A stretch of DNA of 32,785 bases, from assembly GCF_009761375.1 (NCBI RefSeq), contig NZ_LEKM01000024.1, positions 1-32,785 on the forward strand. The letters are read 5' to 3'. The notes under the pieces are model-generated. The model was not told where the DNA came from and did not search any database. It saw nothing but the letters and a program-made list of their open reading frames with translations. Of this stretch, positions 32,738 to 32,785 are shown piece by piece. A program made the translations under genes and the position numbers. Origin of the DNA: Ursidibacter arcticus (GTDB lineage Bacteria > Pseudomonadota > Gammaproteobacteria > Enterobacterales > Pasteurellaceae). The stretch's first letter is position 1, and every line of letters begins with the position of its first letter.

Positions 32738-32785
32738 CTACAAGAAAAGTTATAACCAATTGAAAAATAACAGATTTTATTTTGT

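Noticed and set aside
1-32785. tRNA, rRNA genes or a replication origin
   Set aside because: No cloverleaf with a TTCGA-type arm, rRNA segment or DnaA-box cluster was recognised on reading; a covariance-model scan was not possible here.

Overview
The window comes from a gamma-proteobacterium of the family Pasteurellaceae, most likely the Actinobacillus/Mannheimia/Bibersteinia side of the family. The AT-rich base composition fits, and so do the gene complement (purT, parC, ybeY, tmcA, mglBAC, cvpA-purF, pilABCD) and at least seven copies of the 'Apl-type' DNA uptake signal core ACAAGCGGT. Only two 'Hin-type' cores (AAGTGCGGT) were seen. The species cannot be fixed from the window.

Layout, left to right. 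(1) 1-1500: the edge of an insertion sequence (IS) and purT with a PurR box. (2) 1.45-5.2 kb: an accessory cassette. A divergent XRE-type repressor with an operator region faces a small tandem-repeat protein, an Nmad2-like protein, an Nmad3-like protein and a two-helix membrane protein. This looks like a self-regulated nucleotide/DNA-modification-associated, possibly defensive, cassette. (3) 5.3-11.7 kb: core genes for a sugar-efflux MFS transporter, parC, ybeY and tmcA, interrupted by a decayed IS. (4) 11.7-15.4 kb: the galactose ABC transporter operon mglBAC, with a CRP-dependent promoter and an intercistronic terminator after mglB. (5) 15.45-25.06 kb: a bacteriocin (class II microcin-like) island bounded by a 77-bp direct repeat made of IS debris and an uptake-signal terminator. 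(6) 25.1-28.9 kb: a NadB/FrdA-family flavoprotein and the PurR-controlled cvpA-purF operon. (7) 28.9-32.7 kb: the type IV pilus operon pilABCD on the minus strand.

The island is the main discovery. It has one complete exporter: an HlyD-type adaptor and a C39-peptidase ABC transporter. Around it lie at least four bacteriocin-like precursors or remnants, each with a candidate immunity gene. It also holds a truncated copy of the adaptor 5' end, a dead copy of the last 146 bp of the ABC gene, and a more decayed third ABC tail. Each ABC tail, including the intact gene, runs directly into a CRP-type operator whose left half (TGTGA) contains the transporter stop codon. A -10-like hexamer lies at class II spacing about 30 bp further on. 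A small two-helix immunity-like gene and a double-glycine-leader peptide gene follow. I infer that bacteriocin modules are swapped or stacked by recombination in the duplicated transporter ends and carry a portable CRP promoter. A secreted HExxH metallopeptidase with a small upstream gene sits between the two adaptor copies. Several modules are frameshifted in homopolymer runs, so parts of the arsenal are decayed or switchable.

Sugar limitation (cAMP-CRP) would be expected to raise both mglBAC and the bacteriocin modules. In this family the same signal promotes natural competence, which uses the type IV pilus encoded at the right end.
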